Source: Polynucleobacter sp. MWH-UH24A
GTDB lineage: Bacteria; Pseudomonadota; Gammaproteobacteria; Burkholderiales; Burkholderiaceae
DNA length: 64,000 bases
NCBI RefSeq assembly: GCF_018687475.1
Contig: NZ_CP061292.1
Location: forward strand, 1,550,001 to 1,614,000
Reading direction: 5' to 3'
Under the pieces are notes generated by a model. That model saw nothing but the letters and a program-made list of their open reading frames with translations. It was not told the DNA's origin and searched no databases. Each line of letters opens with the position of its first letter. Within the stretch, counting starts at the first letter, position 1. The position numbers and the translations under genes were made by a program. Shown in pieces: positions 10,150 to 18,886 of this stretch.

Positions 10150-10895
10150 GTCGCACTCGTTTTCACATCAACGCCCAAATACGCTTCGCGTACTCGATCG
10201 TCGTTTAATAATTCGTTCGCCGTGCCCGATAGGGTGATTACCCCACTTTCCAAGACATACGCACGATCTGCCATGGATAAGGCCAAACGGGCATTTTGCT
10301 CGACAAGCAAAATCGTCATGCCGTGTTGATTAAGATTTTGAATCACTCCAAAAATAGTCTCGACCATGAGTGGTGCCAAGCCCATGGAGGGCTCATCCAA
10401 CAACAGAAGTTTTGGCCTAGCCATCATGGCCCGAGCGATTGCCACCATTTGTTGCTCTCCACCAGATAGAGTGCCAGCCAGTTGGGATAAGCGCTCACGC
10501 AGACGTGGAAAAGTTTCAAGCACCACTTCAAGGTCATGATCAATACTCTTCGCAGAGTGAGAACCTTGGCGGATGTATGCTCCCATTTGTAGATTTTCTA
10601 AAATGGTCATCCTGGCAAATACACCCCGGCCTTCTGGCACCAATCCAACCCCAAGCTCAGCTAACTCATACGCTGGCTGACCTCCAATTGCGCTTCCTAA
10701 AAAATGGATGGATCCAGAACTGGGTTTCAAAAGACCAGCAATGACTTTCAGTGTCGTTGTTTTGCCAGCACCATTCGCACCGATCAAGGTCACTAACTCT
10801 CCAGAGTTGATATAAAAATCAATCCCCTTCACGGCAGCAATACCGCCATACGACAATTTCAGATTCCTGACCTCTAAAAGATGTGCAGCACTCAT
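10146..10895 (-). CDS. livF: Branched-chain amino acid ABC transporter, ATPase LivF
   Basis: A 249-residue ABC ATPase with Walker [10 protein letters not shown], signature LSGGEQQ and Walker [14 protein letters not shown]. Together with LivG it powers the high-affinity branched-chain amino acid importer on the cytoplasmic face. The LivF type is shown by its short length and by its position at the end of the liv operon. The ATG overlaps the livG TGA (ATGA), which indicates translational coupling. It is the last gene of the minus-strand operon livJ-livH-livM-livG-livF. Confidence 0.95.
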   Translation of the reverse strand: MSAAHLLEVRNLKLSYGGIAAVKGIDFYINSGELVTLIGANGAGKTTTLKVIAGLLKPSSGSIHFLGSAIGGQPAYELAELGVGLVPEGRGVFARMTILENLQMGAYIRQGSHSAKSIDHDLEVVLETFPRLRERLSQLAGTLSGGEQQMVAIARAMMARPKLLLLDEPSMGLAPLMVETIFGVIQNLNQHGMTILLVEQNARLALSMADRAYVLESGVITLSGTANELLNDDRVREAYLGVDVKTSAT

Positions 10896-11659
10896 GCGAC
10901 TGCTCCGCCCAAATAAGCCCGAATCACTTCAGGATGCCTACGAACCTCATTGGGCAACCCATCAGCAATGACTTTGCCATAATCAAGCACGGTTAAGTAA
11001 TCGCAAATACTCATCACAAGATGCACATCGTGCTCAATGAGTAATACGGTTTTGCCATCCTCACGAATTTTTAAAATTAGCTCTTTTAATTCCAACTTTT
11101 CACTTGCATTCATACCGGCAGCAGGTTCATCAAGAGCTAACAAAATGGGTTCGGTGGCCAATGCGCGAGCAATTTCAAGGCGTCGTTGGTACCCATAGGA
11201 TAAATTTTTAGCCTTATGCTGTGTGTAGTCTTGTAAGCCAACATACTCAAGAAAAGCAAGCGATTTTTCGCGGATCTCACGTTCTTCGCGTCGATTCGAT
11301 TGCGTACCTAAAATGGCGCCCAATACACCAATCGACGAGCGGCAATCGCAGCCCACCATAACATTCTCCAATGCGGTCATCTCTTTAAATAAACGAATGT
11401 TTTGGAAGGTTCTGGCAATACCAGCTTGGGTGACCTGAGAGACCGAATCAGGGGAATACGGACGGCCCTGTAGTTCAAACCGACCCCGATCAGCTGGGTA
11501 TAAGCCAGTAATGACATTAAAGAAAGTGGTCTTACCAGCACCGTTAGGACCAATGAGTCCTGCAATCGTCCCGGTACGGACGCGAAGACCGACATCATCA
11601 AGCGCTTGGATGCCTCCAAAGCGTTTTGATACTCCGGAAATTTTTAAGAGATCGCTCAT
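10892..11659 (-). CDS. livG: Branched-chain amino acid ABC transporter, ATPase LivG
   Basis: A 255-residue ABC ATPase. Walker A reads GPNGAGKTT, the signature is LSYGYQRR (the LivG variant of LSGGQ) and Walker B is LALDEPAAGMN. It pairs with LivF on the LivHM membrane core. An open frame extends 12 codons upstream, but the ATG at 11659 gives the standard N-terminus and overlaps the livM TGA by ATGA, the same coupling seen at livG/livF. Confidence 0.95.
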   Translation of the reverse strand: MSDLLKISGVSKRFGGIQALDDVGLRVRTGTIAGLIGPNGAGKTTFFNVITGLYPADRGRFELQGRPYSPDSVSQVTQAGIARTFQNIRLFKEMTALENVMVGCDCRSSIGVLGAILGTQSNRREEREIREKSLAFLEYVGLQDYTQHKAKNLSYGYQRRLEIARALATEPILLALDEPAAGMNASEKLELKELILKIREDGKTVLLIEHDVHLVMSICDYLTVLDYGKVIADGLPNEVRRHPEVIRAYLGGAVA

Positions 11660-12765
11660 CCGTGTGCTGCTTTCAGAGCATCCGGTTTTTGCCAAATGCC
11701 ATTAGGTCGGTACAGCATGATGAGGATTAGTGCCAAGCCATAGAGTAGTTGACGAATAATTTCAGTATCAACAAGGACCGATCCAAAGACAAACTGCTGA
11801 ATGGGGGCTGCAATACTGCGTAATAGCTCAGGAAAAACCGCTAGCAAGATCGCCCCAAGAATCACGCCAGGGATATGACCCATCCCACCCATAACAACCA
11901 TCGCTAGAACCACAATGGATTCCCATAAGGTAAACGACTCTGGCGATACAAAGCCCTGAAAGGCAGCAAACAATACTCCTGCGGCACCAGCAAAACTTGC
12001 GCCAATTGCAAATGCAAGCAACTTCATATTACGGGTCTCAATCCCCATCGCCTCAGCGGCCACCTCATCCTCACGGATTGCTACCCATGCACGGCCAATT
12101 CGGGAATGCTCTAAACGCGAACAGACAATCGCAACCAGAACGGCGAGGATTAAGAAAAAATAGAAGAGTAAGTACAGAGAAGGGATCTGAAGACCCCAGA
12201 TACTAATTGGCTTTGAGAGATTGATACCAAAGAGCTCGATTGGATGAATGCTGCCAATCCCTTTAGGCCCATTCGTGAGGTTAAGGGGGCGATCTAAATT
12301 ATTTAAAAAAATCCGAATAATCTCCCCAAACCCTAGGGTCACAATTGCTAAATAATCGCCCCGTAACTTAAGAGTCGGAAATCCGAGCAGCACTCCGAAT
12401 ATCGCAGCCAAGACAAAGGAGATGATGAGCGCGCCCCACAGTGGGAAATGAAGGCCCGTAGGAAAAATAGCGGCAATCGCAGGAAATTGGGTGGTGAGAT
12501 GGGGTGAGGCGAGTAAGGCATAACTATATGCACCTACGGCATAAAAAGCGATGTAACCCAAATCCAGTAACCCAGCAAAACCGATCACCACATTAAGGCC
12601 TAATGCAAGAACGATATAAAGCAACGCGAAGTCTAAAACCCGTACCCAATAGTTGCCACCGATCGAACCGACGATCCATGGAAGAGCCAATAATACGATC
12701 GCGCTTACGATCCAAAATCGTTGTCGGTCGCGTTGGGACGCTTGATGAAAAAGTTGCTTAAGCAC
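11656..12765 (-). CDS. livM: Branched-chain amino acid ABC transporter, permease LivM
   Basis: A 369-residue permease with about ten hydrophobic segments and the LivM signature around VVIGFAGLLDLGYIAFYAVG. It forms the membrane channel with LivH. The start is GTG at 12765, which overlaps the livH coding end by 8 nt. The family N-terminus includes one extra membrane helix, as seen here. The gene is tightly packed between livH and livG. Confidence 0.93.
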   Translation of the reverse strand: MLKQLFHQASQRDRQRFWIVSAIVLLALPWIVGSIGGNYWVRVLDFALLYIVLALGLNVVIGFAGLLDLGYIAFYAVGAYSYALLASPHLTTQFPAIAAIFPTGLHFPLWGALIISFVLAAIFGVLLGFPTLKLRGDYLAIVTLGFGEIIRIFLNNLDRPLNLTNGPKGIGSIHPIELFGINLSKPISIWGLQIPSLYLLFYFFLILAVLVAIVCSRLEHSRIGRAWVAIREDEVAAEAMGIETRNMKLLAFAIGASFAGAAGVLFAAFQGFVSPESFTLWESIVVLAMVVMGGMGHIPGVILGAILLAVFPELLRSIAAPIQQFVFGSVLVDTEIIRQLLYGLALILIMLYRPNGIWQKPDALKAAHG

Positions 12766-13693
12766 GATCAGAGACCCGCTCGCCCAATAAACCCCGTGGT
12801 CTAAACACCAAGACCAAGATTAGGACCATAAAAGCAAAGATATCTTGATAGTTGGATCCCAATAGACCACCGGTCCAATCGCTGATGTATCCAGCCCCAA
12901 TCGCCTCAATCAAACCAAGCAACAGTCCGCCCAACATCGCCCCTTGAATATTGCCAATCCCTCCTAATACTGCCGCAGTGAACGCTTTTAATCCTGGAAT
13001 AAATCCCATCGAGAAATGGACATTACCGTAGTTAGTGGCCATCATGATGCCGGCTAGGGCAGCAAGCGCACCACCCAACATAAACGTGATGGAAATCACC
13101 CGATTGGGATTAACGCCCATTAACGCAGCTACATTTGGCTGCTCGGCAGTTGCGCGCATTGCCCGCCCGAGTTTGGTTTTTTGCACAATCAGAAGTAATA
13201 AAGCCATTACCGAAAAGGATGTAGCAATAATCACGATTTCTTTCCCCGTGATCGTTGCTCCAGAACCAAAGAGATCGATCGGTGTTGAAGGTAATAGCTG
13301 TGGATAGGTCATGGGATTGCGCGACCAAATGATCATTGCCAAGGTCTGTAATAAAACAGAAACACCAATTGCAGAAATTAATGGTGCCAAGCGGGGTGCA
13401 TGACGCAAAGGACGATAAGCAAAACGCTCGATTAAATAGCTCACCGATGCACACACCCCCATGGTCATCAATAAAACTAGAACCAATAGCACCCATGGTG
13501 GCAAACCGAGTGGTAATTGAGTAATGAGTGTAATCAAGGTGAGCGACACCATGGCTCCGATCATGAGAACTTCGCCATGGGCAAAATTAATGATTCCTAA
13601 AATACCGTAGACCATGGTGTAGCCTAATGCAATGAGAGCATAAATGCTGCCCAGCACTAGGCCGTTCAAAATCTGCTGCAGCAGAATATCCAT
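12758..13693 (-). CDS. livH: Branched-chain amino acid ABC transporter, permease LivH
   Basis: A 311-residue permease. The N-terminus MDILLQQILNGLVLGSIYAL and the segment YGILGIINFAHGE are hallmarks of LivH. It forms the translocation pathway with LivM. The ATG at 13693 is preferred over a TTG two codons upstream. No clear ribosome site precedes it. The 45 nt between livJ and livH hold a strong hairpin with a U tract, so transcription into livHMGF is probably reduced relative to livJ. Confidence 0.94.
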   Translation of the reverse strand: MDILLQQILNGLVLGSIYALIALGYTMVYGILGIINFAHGEVLMIGAMVSLTLITLITQLPLGLPPWVLLVLVLLMTMGVCASVSYLIERFAYRPLRHAPRLAPLISAIGVSVLLQTLAMIIWSRNPMTYPQLLPSTPIDLFGSGATITGKEIVIIATSFSVMALLLLIVQKTKLGRAMRATAEQPNVAALMGVNPNRVISITFMLGGALAALAGIMMATNYGNVHFSMGFIPGLKAFTAAVLGGIGNIQGAMLGGLLLGLIEAIGAGYISDWTGGLLGSNYQDIFAFMVLILVLVFRPRGLLGERVSDRA

Positions 13694-13708
13694 CGACAAT
13701 TTGTCAAT

Positions 13709-13735
13709 AAAAAAGCACCGCGCTGGGTGCTTTTT
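13709..13735 (-). terminator. Hairpin with U tract between livJ and livH (partial terminator)
   Basis: AAAAGCACC and GGTGCTTTT form a near-perfect stem around GCGCT, flanked by A and T runs, so it can act in either direction. It starts within a few nt of the livJ stop. Because livHMGF lie beyond it on the same strand, it is probably a leaky terminator that favours binding-protein expression. Confidence 0.7.
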
Positions 13736-13738
13736 AGA

Positions 13739-14893
13739 TTACTGAATCTTAATAATTTCTAGGACAGACTTCGTTTTATCTTTGTAATCGTACAACGTGA
13801 TCACACTCTCTTTGAGGTCACCCTTGCCATCAAAAGCAATATTACCAATCAAACCCTTCATTTGCGTTTGTGGCATAACGGCCAAGATCTTTGCGGGCTC
13901 AACTGAATTTGCACGCTTCATCGCATCCACAATCACATAAACGGCATCATAGGAGAATGGGGCATAGATATCCACATCGATATTGAAGCGATCTTTGTAT
14001 TTTTTCTGGAACTCTGGACCTGCTTCCATTTTTACGAGAGACATAGCCGCTTCCGAGCAAACCACGTTGTTAATGGCGTCGCCAGCTAGCTCAGCCAATT
14101 TGTCGGTACAAATTCCATCGCCACCCACAATCTTGGCTTTAATGCCCAACTCCTTTGCTTGCTTGGCCAAGGGGCCACCCGTTGCATCCATTCCACCGTA
14201 CATAATTACATCGGGCTTACCAGCTTTTACCTTGGTGAGAATGGCTTTAAAGTCGGTTGCCTTGTCATTGGTTGCTTCGCGTGGCAATACCTTAATGCCA
14301 GCTGCTTTTACGGTTTTCTCAAACTCATCTGCGAGGCCTTTGCCGTACTGGGTCGAGTCATCAATAATCGCGACCACTTTGGCTTTTAAATTCTTAGCCA
14401 CATAATCGGCTAACGCTGGGCCCTGTTGCGCATCGGTGGCCACTAAGCGAAAAGCGGTTTTGAAGCCCTGCTTGGTGTATTCGGGATTGGTTGCCGATGG
14501 AGAAACTTGGGTGATGCCAGCATCATGGTAAATCTTCGAAGCCGGGATCGTCGTCCCCGAATTTAAGTGGCCGACGACTGCCACAACTTTTGCATCCACT
14601 AACTTTTGCGCAACTTGAGTGGCAGTCTTCGGGTCTGCTGCATCATCCTCTGGAACTAACTTGAGCACCACCTTCTTGCCGTTGATGGTTAATCCTGCCT
14701 TGTTAATTTCCTCGACCGCCAAAACAGCGCCATTCTCATTTTGCTTACCCATGTGCGCAATCGACCCAGTGAGTGGCGCTACATGTCCGATCTTCACTTC
14801 GCCATCGTTGGCCTTACCTCCACAAGCTACCAACAATCCCAATGTGGCGACTGACAGTACGCTATATGAAAACATTCTTTGATATGGTTTCAT
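13739..14893 (-). CDS. livJ: Branched-chain amino acid ABC transporter, substrate-binding lipoprotein
   Basis: A 384-residue periplasmic binding protein of the Leu/Ile/Val (LivJ/LivK) family. The N-terminus is a lipoprotein signal: a hydrophobic stretch ending in LLVACGG, with the Cys as lipidation site. The mature part opens with VKIGHVAPLTG, typical of the family, and keeps the SATNPEYT ligand-site segment. The ATG at 14893 lies 8 nt behind a GGAGG ribosome site. It heads the liv genes, 33 nt below ispH on the same strand. Being a lipoprotein in a Gram-negative organism suggests membrane anchoring rather than a free periplasmic receptor. Confidence 0.93.
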   Translation of the reverse strand: MKPYQRMFSYSVLSVATLGLLVACGGKANDGEVKIGHVAPLTGSIAHMGKQNENGAVLAVEEINKAGLTINGKKVVLKLVPEDDAADPKTATQVAQKLVDAKVVAVVGHLNSGTTIPASKIYHDAGITQVSPSATNPEYTKQGFKTAFRLVATDAQQGPALADYVAKNLKAKVVAIIDDSTQYGKGLADEFEKTVKAAGIKVLPREATNDKATDFKAILTKVKAGKPDVIMYGGMDATGGPLAKQAKELGIKAKIVGGDGICTDKLAELAGDAINNVVCSEAAMSLVKMEAGPEFQKKYKDRFNIDVDIYAPFSYDAVYVIVDAMKRANSVEPAKILAVMPQTQMKGLIGNIAFDGKGDLKESVITLYDYKDKTKSVLEIIKIQ

Positions 14894-14926
14894 TGGCAAA
14901 TCCTCCAAGTTAAATAGTAATAAGAA

Positions 14927-15886
14927 TCAAACAGGATGCGTTAGATTTTTTGGTAAAGAAAAGGTTACATCTTCCACAACACCGTCTAAAGATCGAATCT
15001 GCCGTGGACCAAACTCTTGAATGCGAGCCACAATTGCTTGAGCAAGAGTCTCTGGCGCCGATGCGCCTGCTGTTAAGCCAACTCGTTTCTTGCCGTCAAA
15101 CCATTCGGGTCGCAGCTGTTCCGGGGCATCCACCATGTAGGCTGGTACGCCTAATTTTTCAGCCAATTCACGCAGACGATTAGAGTTCGAGCTCGCCTGA
15201 CTTCCGACGACAATCACCAATTGAACTTGAGGTGCCATAAATTTCACGGCATCTTGTCGATTTTGAGTGGCATAGCAAATGTCTTGCTTCTTCGGTTGAA
15301 TAATTTTGGGGAATTTTTTAGTGAGCGCATTCACAATTTCTTTGGTTTCATCGACCGAAAGGGTGGTTTGGGTCACAAACGCCAAACGCTCATCAGCAGA
15401 AAAATTAAGCTTTTCTACATCCGTTAGGTTTTCAATCAAAACAATACCGCTATCAACCTGCCCCATTGTCCCCTCAACTTCTGGGTGGCCAGCATGACCA
15501 ATCATGAATACCGTAAATCCATCCTTACAGAGCTTCACCACTTCAACGTGCACTTTTGTCACCAAAGGACAAGTAGCGTCATACACTTGCAAGCCTCGCT
15601 CTGCAGCATCTTGGCGAACCTGCTGCGAAACTCCGTGAGCACTATAGATCACAATCGCCCCACGTGGAATATCCTCAATATCATCGACGAAAATAGCGCC
15701 CTTGGCGCGGAGCTCATCAACAACATATTTGTTATGAACAATTTCGTGTCGAACATAAATCGGTGCACCAAAGCGAGTAAGAGCCTCATTCACGATATTG
15801 ATGGCTCGATCGACACCCGCACAAAATCCCCTGGGCTGCGCCAACAGGATTTCATCGGTTTCCGACGGTAATGGATTACTTTGCAT
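14927..15886 (-). CDS. ispH: 4-hydroxy-3-methylbut-2-enyl diphosphate reductase
   Basis: A 319-residue IspH (LytB), the last enzyme of the MEP isoprenoid pathway. It reduces HMBPP to IPP and DMAPP using a 4Fe-4S cluster. The three cluster cysteines are present: Cys22 ([10 protein letters not shown]), Cys106 (DATCPLV) and the one in [10 protein letters not shown]. The SAHGVS and [11 protein letters not shown] substrate segments are conserved. It follows fkpB after 9 nt, the classical fkpB-ispH pair, and is followed by livJ. Confidence 0.97.
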   Translation of the reverse strand: MQSNPLPSETDEILLAQPRGFCAGVDRAINIVNEALTRFGAPIYVRHEIVHNKYVVDELRAKGAIFVDDIEDIPRGAIVIYSAHGVSQQVRQDAAERGLQVYDATCPLVTKVHVEVVKLCKDGFTVFMIGHAGHPEVEGTMGQVDSGIVLIENLTDVEKLNFSADERLAFVTQTTLSVDETKEIVNALTKKFPKIIQPKKQDICYATQNRQDAVKFMAPQVQLVIVVGSQASSNSNRLRELAEKLGVPAYMVDAPEQLRPEWFDGKKRVGLTAGASAPETLAQAIVARIQEFGPRQIRSLDGVVEDVTFSLPKNLTHPV

Positions 15887-15895
15887 GGATCTTCA

Positions 15896-16342
15896 TTACA
15901 AAATGGCAATAATTTCCGCTTCAAAACTTAACTGCTTTCCCGCTAAAGGGTGGTTGAAATCAAACCAGGCGCCCTCTTCATTGATCGATTGCAACACACC
16001 TGCATATTGTGCACCGCTAGGTGCATTAAATTCAATCATATCGCCCGGAGCAAACTCGGGGACCTCATCGGTATTGGCCAATAAAACATCCATACCAACC
16101 CACTGGATGAGTTCTGGTTTGTGTTCCCCAAACGCGTCTTTTGGACTTAAAACGGCCGAGCGCTTTTCGCCAACCTTCGCCCCTAATAAAACCTTTTCAA
16201 AACAGGGGGCAAATTGACCCGATCCCAATTGCATCGTCGCCGGCCGATCATCAAAGGTATTGATGTAATCCTCCCCGCCCGGGAGGGTCAGTCGATAGTT
16301 GATGGTCAAAAACGAATCGGAGGAAACAGTGGGCTCACTCAT
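15896..16342 (-). CDS. fkpB: FKBP-type peptidyl-prolyl cis-trans isomerase (FkpB/SlpA-like)
   Basis: A 148-residue protein of the SlyD-like FKBP group. The N-terminal half-FKBP strand ([22 protein letters not shown]) and the region GDMIEFNAPSGAQYAG followed by DFNHPLAGKQLSFEAEI are typical. It isomerises prolyl bonds or acts as a folding helper in the cytoplasm. The ATG at 16342 is chosen over an upstream in-frame start that would overlap radC. A TACAAT box lies 6 nt upstream and no ribosome site is visible. It is paired with ispH 9 nt downstream. Confidence 0.9.
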   Translation of the reverse strand: MSEPTVSSDSFLTINYRLTLPGGEDYINTFDDRPATMQLGSGQFAPCFEKVLLGAKVGEKRSAVLSPKDAFGEHKPELIQWVGMDVLLANTDEVPEFAPGDMIEFNAPSGAQYAGVLQSINEEGAWFDFNHPLAGKQLSFEAEIIAIL

Positions 16343-17074
16343 GCTGCCATTGTAGCGAGAGAGGCCCAATATCACCCGATCTCTCAGTGGCCAAAAGCAC
16401 AACAGCCCCGGGAGAAACTGACTCGCCAGGGCGCTGCCTCCCTATCGGACGCCGAACTCCTTGCAATCTTTCTGCGCTCCGGTGTGAAAGGGAAAAGTGC
16501 TGTTTCATTAGCCCAAGATCTCCTGAGTCAATTTGGGGGGATGCAAGGTCTTATGAATGCGCCGGTGGCCGAAATTTACCAGTGCTATGGAATGGGACCC
16601 TCCAAATGGGCCCAAATTAAGGCGGCCTATGAACTGGTCAAACGTTGTCTTCATGAAAGCCTCTCTCAGCAAGCCATCTTCTCATCCTCAACCCAAGTCA
16701 GGGAGTTTTTGCAAACCAGGATTGCCAGACTGGAACACGAGGTCTTTCTTTGCCTCTACTTGGATAACAGCAACCGTCTAATTGAGTGCCAGGAGCTCTT
16801 TCGGGGATCAATCGATCACACCGCAATTTACCCCCGAGAAATTATTAAAGAATGCCTTAATCGAAATGCCAGCGCCTTAGTGGTTGCTCATAACCACCCC
16901 GGTGGCAACCCGCTTCCCAGCCCAAATGATGAAGCCATAACCCAAGAACTGATCCAAGCGCTGCAATGGGTCAATATTGCCCTCCTCGACCACTGCATAG
17001 TGGCAAAACATGGTTTTTTCTCATTTGCCGACGCAGGCCTGCTGGAAATAACATCCAATGAGAGTAATTACTAA
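16214..17074 (+). CDS. radC: RadC-family JAB-domain protein (start uncertain)
   Basis: A RadC/YeeS-type protein. An N-terminal helix-hairpin-helix-like region ([27 protein letters not shown]) precedes an MPN/JAB domain with the metal motif [16 protein letters not shown]. Family members are called DNA repair proteins, but the biochemical role is unsettled. The stop at 17074 is firm and the start is not. Homology begins at [16 protein letters not shown] (about 16373), yet no ATG, GTG or TTG occurs in frame between TTG 16229 and there. I give the open frame from TTG 16214, which would overlap fkpB antisense by more than 120 nt. Rare ATT (16349) or ATC (16379) starts are alternatives. Confidence 0.85.
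   Translation: MTRSQLHRRRPIIKGIDVILPAREGQSIVDGQKRIGGNSGLTHAAIVAREAQYHPISQWPKAQQPREKLTRQGAASLSDAELLAIFLRSGVKGKSAVSLAQDLLSQFGGMQGLMNAPVAEIYQCYGMGPSKWAQIKAAYELVKRCLHESLSQQAIFSSSTQVREFLQTRIARLEHEVFLCLYLDNSNRLIECQELFRGSIDHTAIYPREIIKECLNRNASALVVAHNHPGGNPLPSPNDEAITQELIQALQWVNIALLDHCIVAKHGFFSFADAGLLEITSNESNY
16349..16354 (-). promoter_or_regulatory. -10 box of fkpB, 6 nt before the start codon
   Basis: TACAAT on the minus strand occupies 16349-16354 and is separated by 6 nt from the fkpB ATG at 16342. No strong -35 is visible. The same bases are the codons ATT GTA in the radC frame. Confidence 0.4.
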
Positions 17075-17171
17075 CTTTTTTAGATATTTCCCACCCTATT
17101 TTGCCCAAACCCTAGCGCCAAAGGGCAGATGCCTGCTACAATCGTTGTTTTTCGTAATGAAGGAGTGTGTC

Positions 17172-17405
17172 ATGGCAAAAGTTTGCCAAGTCACTGGGAA
17201 AAAGCCGATGGTCGGCAACAATGTTTCCCATGCAAACAACAAAACAAAGCGTCGTTTTTTGCCTAATTTGCAAAATCGCCGATTCTGGGTCGAGTCCGAA
17301 AATCGTTGGGTTAGCTTACGCTTAACCAATGCTGGACTTCGTTTAATTGATAAGAATGGTATTGACTCTGTTTTGGCAGATCTTCGTGCCCGCGGACAAG
17401 TTTAA
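17172..17405 (+). CDS. rpmB: 50S ribosomal protein L28
   Basis: A 77-residue basic protein starting [20 protein letters not shown], the classical L28 N-terminus, with the conserved [12 protein letters not shown] segment. It is part of the large ribosomal subunit. The ATG at 17172 has the ribosome site AAGGAG 6 nt upstream; a longer open frame upstream is not used. A TACAAT box at 17137-17142 is the likely -10. rpmG follows after 10 nt, the usual rpmB-rpmG pair. Confidence 0.97.
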   Translation: MAKVCQVTGKKPMVGNNVSHANNKTKRRFLPNLQNRRFWVESENRWVSLRLTNAGLRLIDKNGIDSVLADLRARGQV

Positions 17406-17415
17406 GGACTGAGTA

Positions 17416-17583
17416 ATGGCTAAAGGCGCACGCGAGAAAATCAAGTTAGAGTCGACCGCTGGTACTGGTCACTTCTACACGACCACTAAAAATAAACGAA
17501 CCAAGCCCGAGAAAATGGAAATCATGAAATTTGATCCAAAAGCTCGCAAGCATGTGGCTTATAAAGAAACTAAGATTAAGTAA
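17416..17583 (+). CDS. rpmG: 50S ribosomal protein L33
   Basis: A 55-residue protein read directly from the sequence: it starts [20 protein letters not shown] and ends in KETKIK. Length and sequence are those of bacterial L33, of the form lacking the zinc-binding CxxC pairs. It lies 10 nt after rpmB and just before an intrinsic terminator, so rpmB and rpmG form a two-gene operon. Confidence 0.96.
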   Translation: MAKGAREKIKLESTAGTGHFYTTTKNKRTKPEKMEIMKFDPKARKHVAYKETKIK

Positions 17584-17602
17584 ACGTCTTTGTATCTAAC
17601 TG

Positions 17603-17628
17603 AAAACCCGCTTATTAGCGGGTTTTTT
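17603..17628 (+). terminator. Terminator after rpmG, shared with the convergent desaturase gene
   Basis: AAAACCCGC and GCGGGTTTTTT form a stem-loop with flanking A and T runs, 20 nt after the rpmG stop and 2 nt beyond the stop of the convergent gene. It can serve both strands. Confidence 0.88.
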
Positions 17629-17629
17629 A

Positions 17630-18841
17630 TTAGGCCGGATTCGAATACCGTCGAAGACGCAGTGAAAACTCTTTAAGGGAGTGTGGGCCAGTCTCTTCGG
17701 CCCGATTGCACCATGAGCGCAGCTGGCCGAGTAATTGCTCACGAGTAGCGTTAGAGCGCCCCCAGATTGCATGCAATTCACGACGCATCTCAATCATCTT
17801 GCGTAATTGAGAGTTCGTTTTCATGAGCCCCTCAAGTTTTTCTTTCTCAAGTGCCGTTAATTTGGACTCATCTTTATAGAGCCAGTCACGAGCATCTTTA
17901 AGATGGGATGCAAATTCTTGCATATGCTGAAACTCATTGGCAATGCAGCGCTTGAGCGTTTTACTGTAGCGCGCCATGATCTCATAACGATTAGCAATAA
18001 TTGCCTCTAAGGTTTTATCATCGGCGGGACGCACTTCGGAGAGGATGGGCTTGGGTGGAACCTTCTTCACCTTGGCCAAACCCAGTGAGCGCAAAGCGCA
18101 AATATAAGCCCAGCCAATATCAAACTCGTACCATTTGTTCGATAACTTGGCGCTCGTTGCATAGGTATGGTGGTTGTTATGAAGCTCTTCTCCACCAATC
18201 AAAATACCCCAAGGCGTAATATTGGTTGAGGCATCTTCACAATCGTAGTTTCGATATCCCCAGTAGTGACCAATTCCATTGATCACACCCGCGGCAGTAA
18301 TCGGAATCCACAACATTTGCACAGCCCACACGGTTGCGCCAATAGCACCAAATAAGAAGAGATCGATGATGAGCATCAGGCCAACGCCTTGCCAGGTAAA
18401 ACGTGAATAGAGCTTATGTTCAATCCAGTCATCTGGTGTTCCGTGACCAAATTTTTCTAAGGTTTCTTTCTTTGCGGCTTCCACCTTATAAAGCTCCGCA
18501 CCGCGCAAGAGAACAGTATCAATTCCTAAAACTTGTGGGCTATGCGGATCTTCAACAGACTCACACTTTGCATGATGCTTGCGGTGAACGGAGGCCCACT
18601 CCTTGGTTACCATCCCAGTGGTCAACCACAGCCAAAACCGGAAAAAATGGGAGGGAATGGCATGGAGATCGAGCGCTCGATGCGCCTGACAACGGTGTAA
18701 AAAAATCGTAACACTAGCAATCGTAATGTGGGTCATGACCAAGGTAAAGATCACGATCTGCCACCAAGCCCAGTCCAAATAACCGTGGGCCAACCACTGA
18801 ATCAATCCATCGTGCAAACTAGAAATGGTGCTTATCTCCAA
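17630..18841 (-). CDS. Membrane fatty acid desaturase (acyl-CoA desaturase type) with C-terminal helical extension
   Basis: A 403-residue membrane di-iron enzyme. The three histidine boxes are HRCQAHR, HRKHH and HNNHH, in the order and spacing of stearoyl-CoA-type delta-9 desaturases, between hydrophobic segments. It probably introduces a double bond into acyl chains of membrane lipids. After about residue 265 comes a charged, likely helical extension of some 135 residues that is not part of the catalytic fold. The start is TTG at 18841, supported by AGGGAG at close spacing; no usable ATG is near. It converges on rpmG with a shared terminator. Confidence 0.9.
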   Translation of the reverse strand: MEISTISSLHDGLIQWLAHGYLDWAWWQIVIFTLVMTHITIASVTIFLHRCQAHRALDLHAIPSHFFRFWLWLTTGMVTKEWASVHRKHHAKCESVEDPHSPQVLGIDTVLLRGAELYKVEAAKKETLEKFGHGTPDDWIEHKLYSRFTWQGVGLMLIIDLFLFGAIGATVWAVQMLWIPITAAGVINGIGHYWGYRNYDCEDASTNITPWGILIGGEELHNNHHTYATSAKLSNKWYEFDIGWAYICALRSLGLAKVKKVPPKPILSEVRPADDKTLEAIIANRYEIMARYSKTLKRCIANEFQHMQEFASHLKDARDWLYKDESKLTALEKEKLEGLMKTNSQLRKMIEMRRELHAIWGRSNATREQLLGQLRSWCNRAEETGPHSLKEFSLRLRRYSNPA

Positions 18842-18886
18842 ACAAATCTCCCTCTTTAACTGCGATCATGCATCTATCTCCGTATT

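Noticed and set aside
13983..14405. 140-codon open frame antisense to livJ
   Set aside because: Fully contained in livJ with no domain or ribosome site; a shadow of a well-supported gene.
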